Of a stretch of DNA of 64,000 bases, positions 28,349-38,100 are shown in pieces. Made by a program: the position numbers and the translations under genes. The notes beneath the pieces were generated by a model. The model ran no database searches. It saw only the letters and a program-made list of their open reading frames with translations, and was not told where the DNA came from. The DNA is taken from positions 4,022,299 through 4,086,298 of the forward strand of contig CM020620.1 of assembly GCA_009829735.1 (NCBI GenBank). Reading direction: 5' to 3'. Position 1 is the stretch's first letter. The number at the start of each line of letters is the position of its first letter. The DNA comes from Pyropia yezoensis. Lineage: Eukaryota > Rhodophyta > Bangiophyceae > Bangiales > Bangiaceae.

Positions 28349-30540
28349 ATGCCGAATACGACGCCACGGCGGGGGCGTAGCAAGAGACGACGTGCCTCGG
28401 CCTCCGAGGATGCAGGCGCTGTGTCAGCCTCTGGCCTACAAAATGTCTACCCTGGCCCGCCACACGGTGTTCCCGATGGCCGCCGTGGCCTCCATGGCCT
28501 GCCGCCCCCCCCCGCTGGACCGCCTCTTTTGGTACCGGGTCCGCCAGGCTTCCTCCCTGGCCCGCCTGGCTTCCCCCCTGGCCCGCCTGGCTTTATCCCT
28601 GGCTCCTTCTTCCCTAGCCCGTGTGGCTTTCCCCCCCGGCCCGGCTCGCGTTCCCCCGGGCCCGCCTGGCTTCCCCCCCGGCCCGCCTGGCTATCCCCCT
28701 GGCCCGCCTGGCTATCCCCCTGGCCCGCCTGGCTATCCCCCTGGCCCGCCTGGCTTTCCCCCTGGCACCTTCTTCCCTGGTCCGCCTGGCTTCCCCCCAG
28801 GGCAGCACACCCTCTTCCCGGGCCCGCCGGGCTGCCCCTCAGAGCTGCATGCCGTCCCTCCTGGCGCACTGCAAGGCCCTCTGGCTTCCCGCTGGGTCCG
28901 CATGGCTTCCCCTTAGGGCCGCACGTCTTCTTCCCTGCCCCCCCTGGCGTCCCCCGCCCCGGTCCACGTGAATTTGTACCAGGGCCACACGCTCCCCCCC
29001 CGGGTCCATATGGCTATGTGTCACGGGCACGCCCTCCCCCCCGCCCCCCTCACACTCCTCCCTCTAGCATACAAGGCTTCGTGCAACGCGCAAACCGGAG
29101 GAATTTGGGGCATGGGACTCGTTTCCGTCCTTCCGGGGACGTATTGCCTTCTGTGCGGTCACCTCCCGCATGTGGTTCGGCTACCGCTAGCCACAGTGGC
29201 GGTGCGCGTCCCCCCGGTGGACGGGAACGTGGTGACGTACGAGGCACGGGTGAGGCTGACAAAGGTAGCGGACACTTGTCAACCACGTCAAGCCAAGGAG
29301 CTCAGTTGCCCGTACCACCCGCCTCCTCGACCGCGTCCATTATCTTGGTTGATGATTTGTCCACCTCTACCGGCACCTCCCCTGCGTCTACTGTCAGTCC
29401 TCCTGTGCCGGGAGCTCCCCCTACGCCTGGGGGCTCTTCGAGTGAAGATTCAAGTGACAATGTGGCTCCCACTCCCCCTGTGCCGGCAGCTTTCCCTAAG
29501 CCTGGGGGCTCTTCGCGTGTGTGGGGCTCTTCAAGTGACGATAAGGCTCCCGTCCAGGTGTCGCGCAAGCACAAGCCAGGACGCCGGTCGGGTACCAACG
29601 AGCCCCCCCGCAGGGCACACCGGGCGGTGGCGGCGGCGGACAAATCTGTTCGTGAGCGCGGCGGCGCTGGCTGTGTGGTGGAAGCGGTGGCGGCCGGCGA
29701 TAGTGACAAAGGGAGCACAGACGCAGAGGAACGTCTATAGCAGCGTGGTGTTGACTGGAGCGTCGTTGGCAGTAGTAGTGACGACGACGGGAGCAGCATT
29801 TACACCCCAAAGAGCGTCGACACCTCTCCAGGCGCAGCCTGGTCATGGCGCGAGCCGCGCAAGTGCACCAAGTACAGTGAGAACGCTGGTGACTACGGTG
29901 CTGGAGACCTGGCCATCGCGCTCCGTACGCGCACAAGCGTCCTGAAGTCGACTGGTGACCCCAACGCGAGGAGGTCTTGCCGTGCGGGGGGTCTGTGGGT
30001 GTCGCTCGACGGCAGGGCGGATCGGTCCGGTCGTCGCGCGTTTCCGCCACGGGCGACCCGGTCCGAGAGGCGAAAGTGGCGCAAGGTGATGCGGAAGCTA
30101 AAGAAGGCAATGCCCTCTATTCTGCAAGAGGCCGCACGTGCGGCCGCAGAGGGGGCGCTACAACCTCAGACGCAGGCCACGGATTGGGCAGCCAGGCGGG
30201 CCCGGTCCGAGCAGTGTGGTGCCAAGTTTGTTTACGTCTACGTCTGCGTCAACGGTGATTGCAAGGTATGTACCAATATGGTTTACGTGGGCAAACGATG
30301 CTGTCAGGATGTCTCTGCGACCAGTGAGAGTGCCTTCGACAACCGGGACGGCGAGCACATGCGTGCTTCCGGCAAGGGTGTGCCCAAGTTTGATATACAC
30401 TACCAGCTGCACCCGATGTGCTTTTGGCGGACGATGGTGTACTTCTACACGGGGCCGGACGGGGATATTCCCACTCGTATGGCGGTTGCGGCGGTGGAGC
30501 ACGCCATTTGGAAGCTGTATGATGCTGAAGGCATGGCCGG
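28349..30540 (+). pseudogene. decayed gene: collagen-like repeats plus a GIY-YIG-like nuclease domain, cut by an LTR element
   Basis: From the ATG at 28349 one frame runs through a basic start (MPNTTPRRGRSKRRR), Gly-Pro-Pro-Gly-(Phe/Tyr)-Pro repeats, a Ser/Pro-rich linker and a Lys/Arg-rich stretch to a domain near 30200-30530. That domain has VYVYVCVNGDC, CKVC, MVYVGK (YIG equivalent), an R-x-x-E-H motif (NRDGEHMRA) and a later Glu in AAVEHAIWKLYD, which fits GIY-YIG endonucleases, including those of Penelope-like elements with cysteines between GIY and YIG. Damage: an in-frame TAG at 29738; the middle of the repeats (about 28650-28910) reads as clean repeat only in another frame, implying compensating indels; and the A1 LTR enters at 30541. 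No reverse transcriptase is seen nearby, so host gene or mobile-element remnant is open. Confidence 0.5.
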
Positions 30541-30947
30541 TGTAGCATATCCGCCCCTTGTACCGAATTCCGGTATTTACTGGCTTGTAGCCCCCCTGAC
30601 TGGTGGCCCCAGCCTTGTTGGCATGGGTCCGCTTGTGGCTCGCCCTTTGGGGGACTACTTTTGTTTTGTATTGTTTATCTGTCCTTGCCTTGGAGGGATC
30701 TTTTATATTGATTGCTATGCTCGTAGCGATCGGCCGTCCGGCCTCCGCTCGGTCGCTCGACCGGCATATTGTTTTCGCCCTTATCTGCGACGTGGGGACT
30801 CGCCGCTGCCTTCGGCCGGCTTGCTCCCCATCGAACGTCCAGGAGCTAAAGGTCTGTCTTCTTTGCCTCTACGGTAATAGCTTCCTCTTTGCCTTCCGGG
30901 CGCCGGTCGGTCCCATATCCTTTATATTGGGTAACACATATTCCACA
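30541..30947 (+). repeat. 5' LTR of element A1 (407 bp)
   Basis: Begins TGTAGCATATCC and ends ATATTCCACA (TG...CA). Nearly identical to the LTRs at 43515, 53914 and 63481. An internal TTTATATTG occurs twice (about 30710 and 30921), either of which could serve as a TATA-like element. It is followed at once by the primer-binding site. Confidence 0.95.
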
Positions 30948-30966
30948 TTGGTGGAGCAGCAGGGGA
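30948..30966 (+). promoter_or_regulatory. primer-binding site of element A1
   Basis: TTGGTGGAGCAGCAGGGGA directly abuts the LTR; TGG at +2 would pair with the CCA end of a tRNA whose acceptor arm starts GGAGCAG. The same 19 bases follow the LTRs of B, A2 and A2-prime. The tRNA species was not identified. Confidence 0.75.
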
Positions 30967-31165
30967 TACTGCTCGTGTGCGGCGCTGCCGTACACTCGTA
31001 CGTGTTCCTTGGTGCCTTGTGGCAGTTGTGTTGACGATCTCTTGATCGGGTGTTGCAGGGCGACATCACCGATCAGTGAAGGCTGGACGACGCCGGGCGT
31101 CGTGCCACGAGGACCTTTTGGTTGGCGACGCAGGGCGCACCGACGCAAGTACGCCGGGTTGCGAT

Positions 31166-32412
31166 ATGGCTTCGGGAGCCCCTGATGGCGCTCGGCGCTC
31201 GAAGGGTAAGGGGATTGCCCTGCCTTCGGGTTACACGCCACCAGGCGGAGGGAGCGGAACAAGCCGCCGTCCGGCACCCGAGGTTACCCCCCCCAACCCC
31301 GACGAGGAGGATATTCCTAACTCCAAGTTGGAGAGCTTGAAGGCGGTGGTTGAGGCACTTCGTGACCGTCTTGAGGCCCAAGAGGCCGCCAACAAGGAGT
31401 TGGAGAAGTCTAACACCAAACTGGTGACCACTCTTGAGGAGCTGAGAAAGCCACCCTCAAATGAGGCGTTTCGTCAACGGACGACGTCGAACCGACAGCC
31501 GGTGGGCAAGATGACCCGGGGACCTGCTCAAGGGGCGTCCCACGCCAGCCTGCCTATTGGCAATCTTCAGATGAAGAACCGTCGGATCCGCGCGTTAGAG
31601 CGCCAAGTCGAAGACCTAAAGGTCAGGGTCTCGACTAAGCGTTCGAACGCCCGGGAGGGAGGCGCATCATCCGCTGATGATGGGATGTCATCCGACAACT
31701 CGTCGTCCTCGTCTTCCTCGTCTTCGGACGAAACCTATGACGGTCGTTGGGACCCTTCCCCACCGTCAAGCCCGACCTCATCGAGCAGTGATTCCGTTAC
31801 GGAAAGTTCGGACGCGCACCGTCGACGTGCGCGTCGTTTCCGGCGCCGACCGGCGCCGGCAGCTGAACTCACGGAGTTGGGTGACCGCAAGTTGGTCATT
31901 CGACCCGGCAACAGTCGCTTTAAGTCACTCTTGGACTACAGGACCTACTTCCTTCTCCGACGGAGCACCAAGTATACACCATCGATGGTGAAAGATGCTA
32001 GCAAGATGAAACAACAAGCGCCTAGACGGGGCGTTCCAGGGTCAAGAGACCTTTAACGGTGGCGACCCCCTCGGTGTTTTCACCTTCCTCACCACCTTTC
32101 GCAGAGCTTGCGACGCGGCAGGGCTGACCCACGGCCGGGCGTTCCCCTTGATCGCCTTCCGGCTGGCGGGAGCCGCCAAGCGCGCATTCGCCAGCGCGGC
32201 CAACACGGTTGTCAGTGGCAAGCACTACGAGCTCACCACATATGGTGAAGGAGTCAACTGGCTTCTCAAGAAGTACGCAACTCATGCCGGTTTGGCAACG
32301 GCCTACCACGACATCATTACGATGAATCAAGCGGACACAGAGGTCCCGCGCGTGTTTGCCTCCCGCGTGGAGGCGGCGTGCGATCGCCTCTGTGGCCTGT
32401 TCTCCGCCCAAG
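31166..32412 (+). pseudogene. element A1 gag, N-terminal part (frameshifted, then split by element B)
   Basis: Starts at ATG 31166 (MASGAPDGARRSKGKGIAL). A coiled-coil-like segment (about residues 50-95), a basic region and a Ser/Asp-rich tract (SSSSSSSSSDETYDGRW) precede the capsid-like region (GVFTFLTTFRRACDAAGL). Compared with A2, a 4-bp insertion at about 32009 (AAACAACAAG for AACAAG) shifts the frame and stops it at 32056; the original frame is otherwise preserved to the B insertion at 32413. Confidence 0.85.
32408..32412. repeat. target-site duplication of element B, left copy (CCAAG)
   Basis: The uninterrupted family-A gag reads CGCCCAAGACGTG (see about 45376). CCAAG occurs once there, but on both sides of element B (32408-32412 and 43233-43237). 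Confidence 0.95.
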
Positions 32413-32775
32413 TGTAGCAATATGGTTGTCCGTATTGTGACCCTAATATCAGGGGGGCTACTTCTAACCCTTAACTTTCAATTTGATAGTTCGTACTGGT
32501 CACGGTATCTATAAGTTACGTATGACCAGAGGGACTTGCATCTTGGGGTGGAGGGTAGTTAGTAGTGTCTCCGAGGGTTTATAACGAGGGGGCCGGTGGC
32601 GAATCCACCGCCGGCCAAGGTAGAACAACAAACCCCTCCCATTTGGGCTCCCATCTTGGTCCCGTGGCTTGCGCTCCAAGGACAGCAACCTTGGCCTCCC
32701 GGTGACGTTGGTGCCGATCCCCCTTGGTGAGTGTTCCCTGAGAGTGGACGTGCGACGGATTCCTATTGTGCTACA
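32413..32775 (+). repeat. 5' LTR of element B (363 bp)
   Basis: Begins TGTAGCAATATGG and ends TATTGTGCTACA, with perfect 6-bp terminal inverted repeats TGTAGC/GCTACA. No difference from the 3' LTR (42870-43232) was seen by eye. Confidence 0.95.
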
Positions 32776-32794
32776 TTGGTGGAGCAGCAGGGGA
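32776..32794 (+). promoter_or_regulatory. primer-binding site of element B
   Basis: TTGGTGGAGCAGCAGGGGA, the same 19 bases as in family A although the two families' LTRs and leaders differ. Sequence similarity ends right after it (GGGAC here, GGGAT in A). Confidence 0.75.
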
Positions 32795-32999
32795 CGGGTT
32801 TCCGTCACCCTTGTGGTGACGCCGTCTTCGGCCCTGGCACACGGATAGGGATCTGGTCCTTTTCTTGTACTCGTGGTGTTGCGACCTGATCGATTGTGTT
32901 GAGTTTTTACCTTTGACTGTGATCTACTGTACTCTCCCCAATCTACCCCCTCGCTCTCTTGTTCGTGGTGATTGATACGTCGGTTGACTGATTGTGACC

Positions 33000-35183
33000 A
33001 TGTCTACCCAAGAGACGGGGAACGTTCAAGATGACGGATCGGCGTCGACGCCGACCCCGGAGGTGACTACGGGAACCGGGATCGGGAACCCGATCGATAA
33101 CATCGAGACGCCAATGCTTTCCGGTGCCGGATCGACGTTTGGCACGGCTCGGACGGCAGGAGGCGGGGGCCCGCCTCAACTGTCGTCGACCGACCTCACT
33201 CCGCCGCCTCCTTCACCAGGGGATTCCCTGATGGCATCATTGGCCCGCATCGAGGCCCGGTTTTCCGGGCTCGACGCCCGTCAAGATCGGACGGAGGACG
33301 CAATGGCAGTGTTGATTTCAACACGGCACACGACGGGACCCCGTCGTGTTCCTCCCACACCGGTACGGTTCGAACCGGCCGGACTACTTTCGGAGTCCAC
33401 CAGGGTCAACCCCGGTGTTGCTACTCCTGGACAACCCCCGGACACAATGGGGTATGGGTCCGACTCGTCGGCAGAGTTGGAACGGAGTCACACGGAGCGA
33501 TACGCTCGGAGCACCCGAAGCGGACTCCGCGGACACGACCCGGCGGATACGTACGCCGGGGGAGAGTCGGTTATGGGGGGAGGGGGTACCCTCTCGCAGT
33601 ACCCCCACGACGAAGGAGGCCCGGCAACTCGGGTTCCCGAGGTGCCGACGCCTGAAGTACCATCTTCAGTGGTGGAAGCTATGACCGCGCAGGTAACTGC
33701 GAGCCTACTGAAGCGGATGGAGTCCGATGAGTTCGCTCATCAACTGGCTAAGCGACTGGATATCCAGGACGCTGACACGGAGATCGTCAACGAGGTCTTC
33801 CGGTCGGTTCTTACTCCGGAACGTTATCGTTTGGAGGACCGCTCTACCACCGTATCGGAATCGATGCGTAATACGTCGCATCGGGCGATCCGCTCTATGC
33901 AGACCCTTATGAAGGGAGTCCCTATGTTCGGGGGGCCGAACGGACGCCCGTTGGCAGTCATCGGCTTCTTGACTAGCTTCAAGGCAGCCGCAGACAAGGC
34001 GCTCGTTAACGAGGGGCTGGCCCTGGAGATCCTCCCGTTCTTTGTTGATGAACGGGTGCGAGGCATTCTTCGCCAGGCATCCCCGATGCCGGGAATGAGG
34101 GTCGCGGCCACCCCCATGGATTACCGTGGGATATTGAAGGAGCTGCTGAGCAGCTACCTCAGTGAGGACAAGTGCGAGGACCACTATCGGGCCCTTCGCA
34201 CTGCCACCGCCCAGTCCTGGGAGGATGAGGAGATGTTTGGACGCCGGATCCAAGAGCTCGACTACGAGCTGGGGAAGCTCCTCGGAGAAGGGGAGCTACG
34301 GGCCATCCTGTTCGCAGGAGTACCCAACTACGTGCGGATATCCGCACGGGGCGCCAACACGGCACGGACGAACTTCAGTCGACTGATGCATATGTGCAAG
34401 TCCCTAGGGGACGCATACCGGGTTCTACACCCGGAGTGTGCCTTGGCCCCGAAGCCCAAGGGTGAGGGAGGCAAGCCCAGTCTTACCCCGGTACCGAGGC
34501 AAGAGAAGGTGGAACGTAAGGCCGCACCAGTACTGGTGGCGACCGAACATACCCCTATTGGTGAGGATGACCCTCTAGTCGACCAACAGGGCCACCTGTT
34601 GCTACCGGCGACGCCGGTGATTGATGAACATGGTACGGTAGCGTACATCGCCCCGGCTGGAACCCAGTTCCAGGTCAACGAAGGAACGGGACGGCGCGTC
34701 CCGTATGTGCGGACTACGGGGTACTCCCCGGTGACGGGTAACCCTCACCAACCCTTGCCAACATGGGCGGTGCGCACGGAGGCACCCCCGCAGATTGCGG
34801 GCCGACCCAACCGGTTGGGGGAGTCCATGTTCCGGTTGACCCAAGGACCCAAGGCCTACCAGGGAGCAGGCACTCGGGCGCCCGAGGGAGGCAACCGTAG
34901 CTACGGGGCTACCCCGATGCGACCTCAAGGGGGGACCGGCACGTCCGGATGTATGTTGTGTGGGGATCCCCAGCACTGGGTGTCTTCCTGCCCACTCATC
35001 CCCGAGGAGTCTCGGCGGGCAGCGGCGCAACGCAAGGCATCCACCGGGGGGTATCCCCCCCGAGCACCCGGACCCGCACCGGGTAGGCAGCCAGCTCCAG
35101 GTGGAGTACTGGCCGTCGAGGGGGCACCTCCTCAGCCGGATGTCCCGGCGGACAGCACCCTACCAAGGGCGGGAAACGAGTAA
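33000..35183 (+). CDS. element B gag (capsid/nucleocapsid polyprotein)
   Basis: 727 residues from ATG 33000 (MSTQETGNVQ). The N-terminal third is Ser/Thr/Pro/Gly-rich and probably disordered. A helical capsid-like region follows (about 220-500, with VIGFLTSFKAAADKAL and a DKCEDHYRALRTATAQSW segment). The nucleocapsid zinc knuckle CMLCGDPQHWVSSC (C-x2-C-x4-H-x4-C) is near residue 650, ahead of a basic, Pro-rich tail. It assembles the virus-like particle and binds element RNA. The stop TAA at 35181 follows a slippery heptamer. An upstream in-frame GTG at 32994 is not needed. Confidence 0.9.
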   Translation: MSTQETGNVQDDGSASTPTPEVTTGTGIGNPIDNIETPMLSGAGSTFGTARTAGGGGPPQLSSTDLTPPPPSPGDSLMASLARIEARFSGLDARQDRTEDAMAVLISTRHTTGPRRVPPTPVRFEPAGLLSESTRVNPGVATPGQPPDTMGYGSDSSAELERSHTERYARSTRSGLRGHDPADTYAGGESVMGGGGTLSQYPHDEGGPATRVPEVPTPEVPSSVVEAMTAQVTASLLKRMESDEFAHQLAKRLDIQDADTEIVNEVFRSVLTPERYRLEDRSTTVSESMRNTSHRAIRSMQTLMKGVPMFGGPNGRPLAVIGFLTSFKAAADKALVNEGLALEILPFFVDERVRGILRQASPMPGMRVAATPMDYRGILKELLSSYLSEDKCEDHYRALRTATAQSWEDEEMFGRRIQELDYELGKLLGEGELRAILFAGVPNYVRISARGANTARTNFSRLMHMCKSLGDAYRVLHPECALAPKPKGEGGKPSLTPVPRQEKVERKAAPVLVATEHTPIGEDDPLVDQQGHLLLPATPVIDEHGTVAYIAPAGTQFQVNEGTGRRVPYVRTTGYSPVTGNPHQPLPTWAVRTEAPPQIAGRPNRLGESMFRLTQGPKAYQGAGTRAPEGGNRSYGATPMRPQGGTGTSGCMLCGDPQHWVSSCPLIPEESRRAAAQRKASTGGYPPRAPGPAPGRQPAPGGVLAVEGAPPQPDVPADSTLPRAGNE
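35171..35177 (+). promoter_or_regulatory. -1 ribosomal frameshift site (G GGA AAC) at the gag/pol junction of B
   Basis: GGGAAAC is a canonical X-XXY-YYZ heptamer in the correct gag phase, one codon before the gag stop (AAC GAG TAA). Pol is in exactly the -1 frame and is open from the slip point (CGA GTA AGA GGA AGG ATG). GGGAAAC is a known slippery sequence in plant luteovirus-type RNAs. Whether a stimulatory structure follows was not computed. Confidence 0.75.
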
Positions 35184-35191
35184 GAGGAAGG

Positions 35192-38100
35192 ATGACCGGG
35201 GGGCGCTGGGGTCACCCAAGCAAGCCACCCCGGAGTACCGCGGGGAAAGCCCCACGGAGAGCGCGGTTGAGCCGACGCCGCATCAACCCCCGGGTACACC
35301 TTCCGGCCCCGACGACACGGCGTCAGGGGATTGATGACCAACCTCCGAGGTTGGGAGGAGAGGACGGGAAGCCCCTTCACGTTGAACCAGACAAGGGCCC
35401 TGTTCAGGATGCCCGAGCTACACCGGATATCGGTGTAGGACATGTGTTGTTTACCTTGGAGAACTTCAAGGTATCAGCCACACTGGGGGTTGACCCCCAG
35501 TCGACACGATCGTACTACCCTGTACTGGACACAGGGGCTGGACCCAACCTTATCCGGAAGGATACCCTCCCGGACAAGTGGCTTCCACGAGTCAGAGTGA
35601 CTCGGGGACCCACCATCAAGGACGCGAATGGTCGACTCATTCGTACGACCGCAGCGATGTCGCTGCAGGTTACCATCGGGGATCTCACCACGGAAGTTGA
35701 CTTCCTGGTATGTGAAACGCTATCGGTGCCCTGCATACTGGGGTGCACCTTCATCAACGTTCACGTTGATGCAATCCGGCCAGGCCGGAGGACCGTCGAG
35801 CTTCAAGAAGCCGACGGGACGAAGCGAGGACACACGGCTATCGTCAGGGACCTGACGCTACAAGGAAGCCACGTTAACGTGGCTGAGGTGTACGCAAGCG
35901 TCGAGCCGAAGACACTTCGGTTGGCCAAGCGAACTCGCTTTGAGCCGTTGTCAGAGACAGTCCTCCCGGTTAACTGCGACCTCGCAGGCATCTGCAGAGT
36001 CCAGTCCAACCTACGGACGTACAAGCGCCATGGGTTGACCATGGCCAACGGTCTCATAGACCTCCCAGCAGGAGGGTCGTCCCTCCTAGTGATGGCGAAC
36101 TACCGCCGTAAGGCAGTCACCCTCCCGAAGGGAACTATCCTCGGGATTGCCGAACTCTACGAAGGAGATATCCTTACCCCTGATAAGGAAGGTCAAGTGG
36201 AACCACTTGAAGTACTGGCGGTCGCCGAGACCACCGAGCGACAGCAACCCGATGACGGGAAGCCTAACCCATCGGCGGCTCCGGCGGACCTGCCGCCAAA
36301 GGACCAAGAGGCCTTGAAGGCACTGGCCGAGGCTGACCTCGACCACCTTCCCCCTTCGGTAGCCGAAGGGGTACGACGGATGCTAAGAAAGCATGACGTT
36401 ATGTGGACAGGCGGGGCCTTGGGGACCATTGGGGCAACCCAACATCGTATAGACCTGGTACCAGGCGCACGACCCGCCCGCTCACAACCGCACCGAGCGG
36501 GACCTATGCAACGAGAGATCGTTGATGGAGAAGTGAAGAGGATGAGTGAAGCTAAGGTGATCCGACCTTCGATGTCGGAATGGGGTGCCCCAGTCGTTAT
36601 TGTGCCGAAGAAGGATCAAACCCCTCGGTTTTGCATCGATTATCGACGCCTCAACTTGGTTACCAAGAAGGACTCATACCCTTTACCAAGGATGGATGAA
36701 TGCATCGACTCCCTGGGGGAGGCTACGGTGTTTACCACCATCGACTGCAATGCCGGATACTGGCAGATCCCGGTGGCGGACGAGGATATCCCCAAGACGG
36801 CATTCGTCTGTCACAGTGGAGTGTACGAGTTCCTAAGGATGCCCTTCGGATTGTCCAACGCCCCCGCTACATTCCAGCGGGCTATCGACATCATACTGTC
36901 TGAGGTGAAGTGGCGTAACTGCCTAGTGTACCTCGATGACGTCATCGTCTTCTCGCGTAACATGGATGACCATGTACAACATGTTGACGAGGTACTCACC
37001 CTCTTGAGGAACGCCGGGGTAACCCTGCGTCTGAAGAAGTGCGCCTTCTTCCAACAGACGGTCGAATATCTGGGCCACCAGATAACCCCTGGTAAACTAG
37101 GGGTACTCGAAGCCAATACCCGGGCACTCCGGGATGCCCGGTTCCCTAACACCCAGACGCAGCTCAAGAGCTTCCTGGGAATGTGCAATGTATACCGACG
37201 GTTCGTCAAGGACTTCGCTCGGATAGCTAAACCGTTAACGGTTCTTACGAGCAGTACCTTACCCAAGGTACTCCAACCCCCTTCGCCTAGCGAAGAGGAG
37301 GCATTCGAGTCGCTGAAGCGAGCCCTACTAGCCCCACCCGTCCTTGCGTTACCGCATAGACGGGGTACCTTCGTCATCGATGTCGATGCATGTGATACAC
37401 AAGTGGGATGCACCCTGTTACAGGGAGAGACGTTGATCGGTACCGATAACGTTATCCCGGACCTACGTCCGGTAGGGTACTTCAGCCGGACACTCAACCC
37501 GGCTGAGCGGAACTATAGTGCCACCGAGCGTGAATGCCTCGGAGTTATATGGGCAGTGCAACTGCTCCGTCCATACCTGGAGGGCTCCAGGTTCATCGTG
37601 AGGTCCGACCACGAACCCCTACGATGGCTCCTCAACCTTGGTGACAAGGATTCCGATAGCCATGGGAGGCTAGCCCGATGGAGGCTGAAGATGGCCGAGC
37701 ACGACTACCGCACGGTGTATAAGGCTGGGTCAACCCACCACCTCGGAGACGCGTTGTCTCGACTCGACACCCCGAGCGGGGATACCCGCCCGGTGGACGA
37801 GGACATCCCGGTGGTACCGGTGTGCATGGTGGGTAATGCTACCCAGGGTATGGCTGACCATACCATGGCACACCTTGCGTGCCCATTGACCCTCGCGGAC
37901 TTCCGCGAGGCACAGGCCAACGACGATGACTGTAGACGTCATCGTGCTAACCTCCTGGCCGGTACGGCCGGCATCTTCTCCGAGAACGAAGACGGACTCA
38001 TATACCGGCGGGCACCCGCCGATGGACGACATCAAGTCGTGGTTCCCGTGTCCTTACGGCAAGCCGTCATGGAACGAGAACATGAGAACCCTACAGCTGG

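Noticed and set aside
29999-30877. independent gene crossing from the GIY-YIG domain into the A1 LTR
   Set aside because: It is the same frame as the gene starting at 28349 after its in-frame TAG. The part beyond 30540 is LTR sequence added by the insertion.
30603-31034. 143-codon hydrophobic frame spanning the A LTR and leader, seen in A1 and A2 and shortened in A2-prime
   Set aside because: It starts with GTG, crosses the primer-binding site, and is conserved only because the copies are nearly identical; a 1-bp change breaks it in A2-prime. No independent sign of coding.
34960-35334. separate small plus-strand gene overlapping the gag/pol junction of B
   Set aside because: It is an alternative frame of the gag C-terminus and the pol start; the zinc knuckle and the frameshift arrangement explain the region fully.
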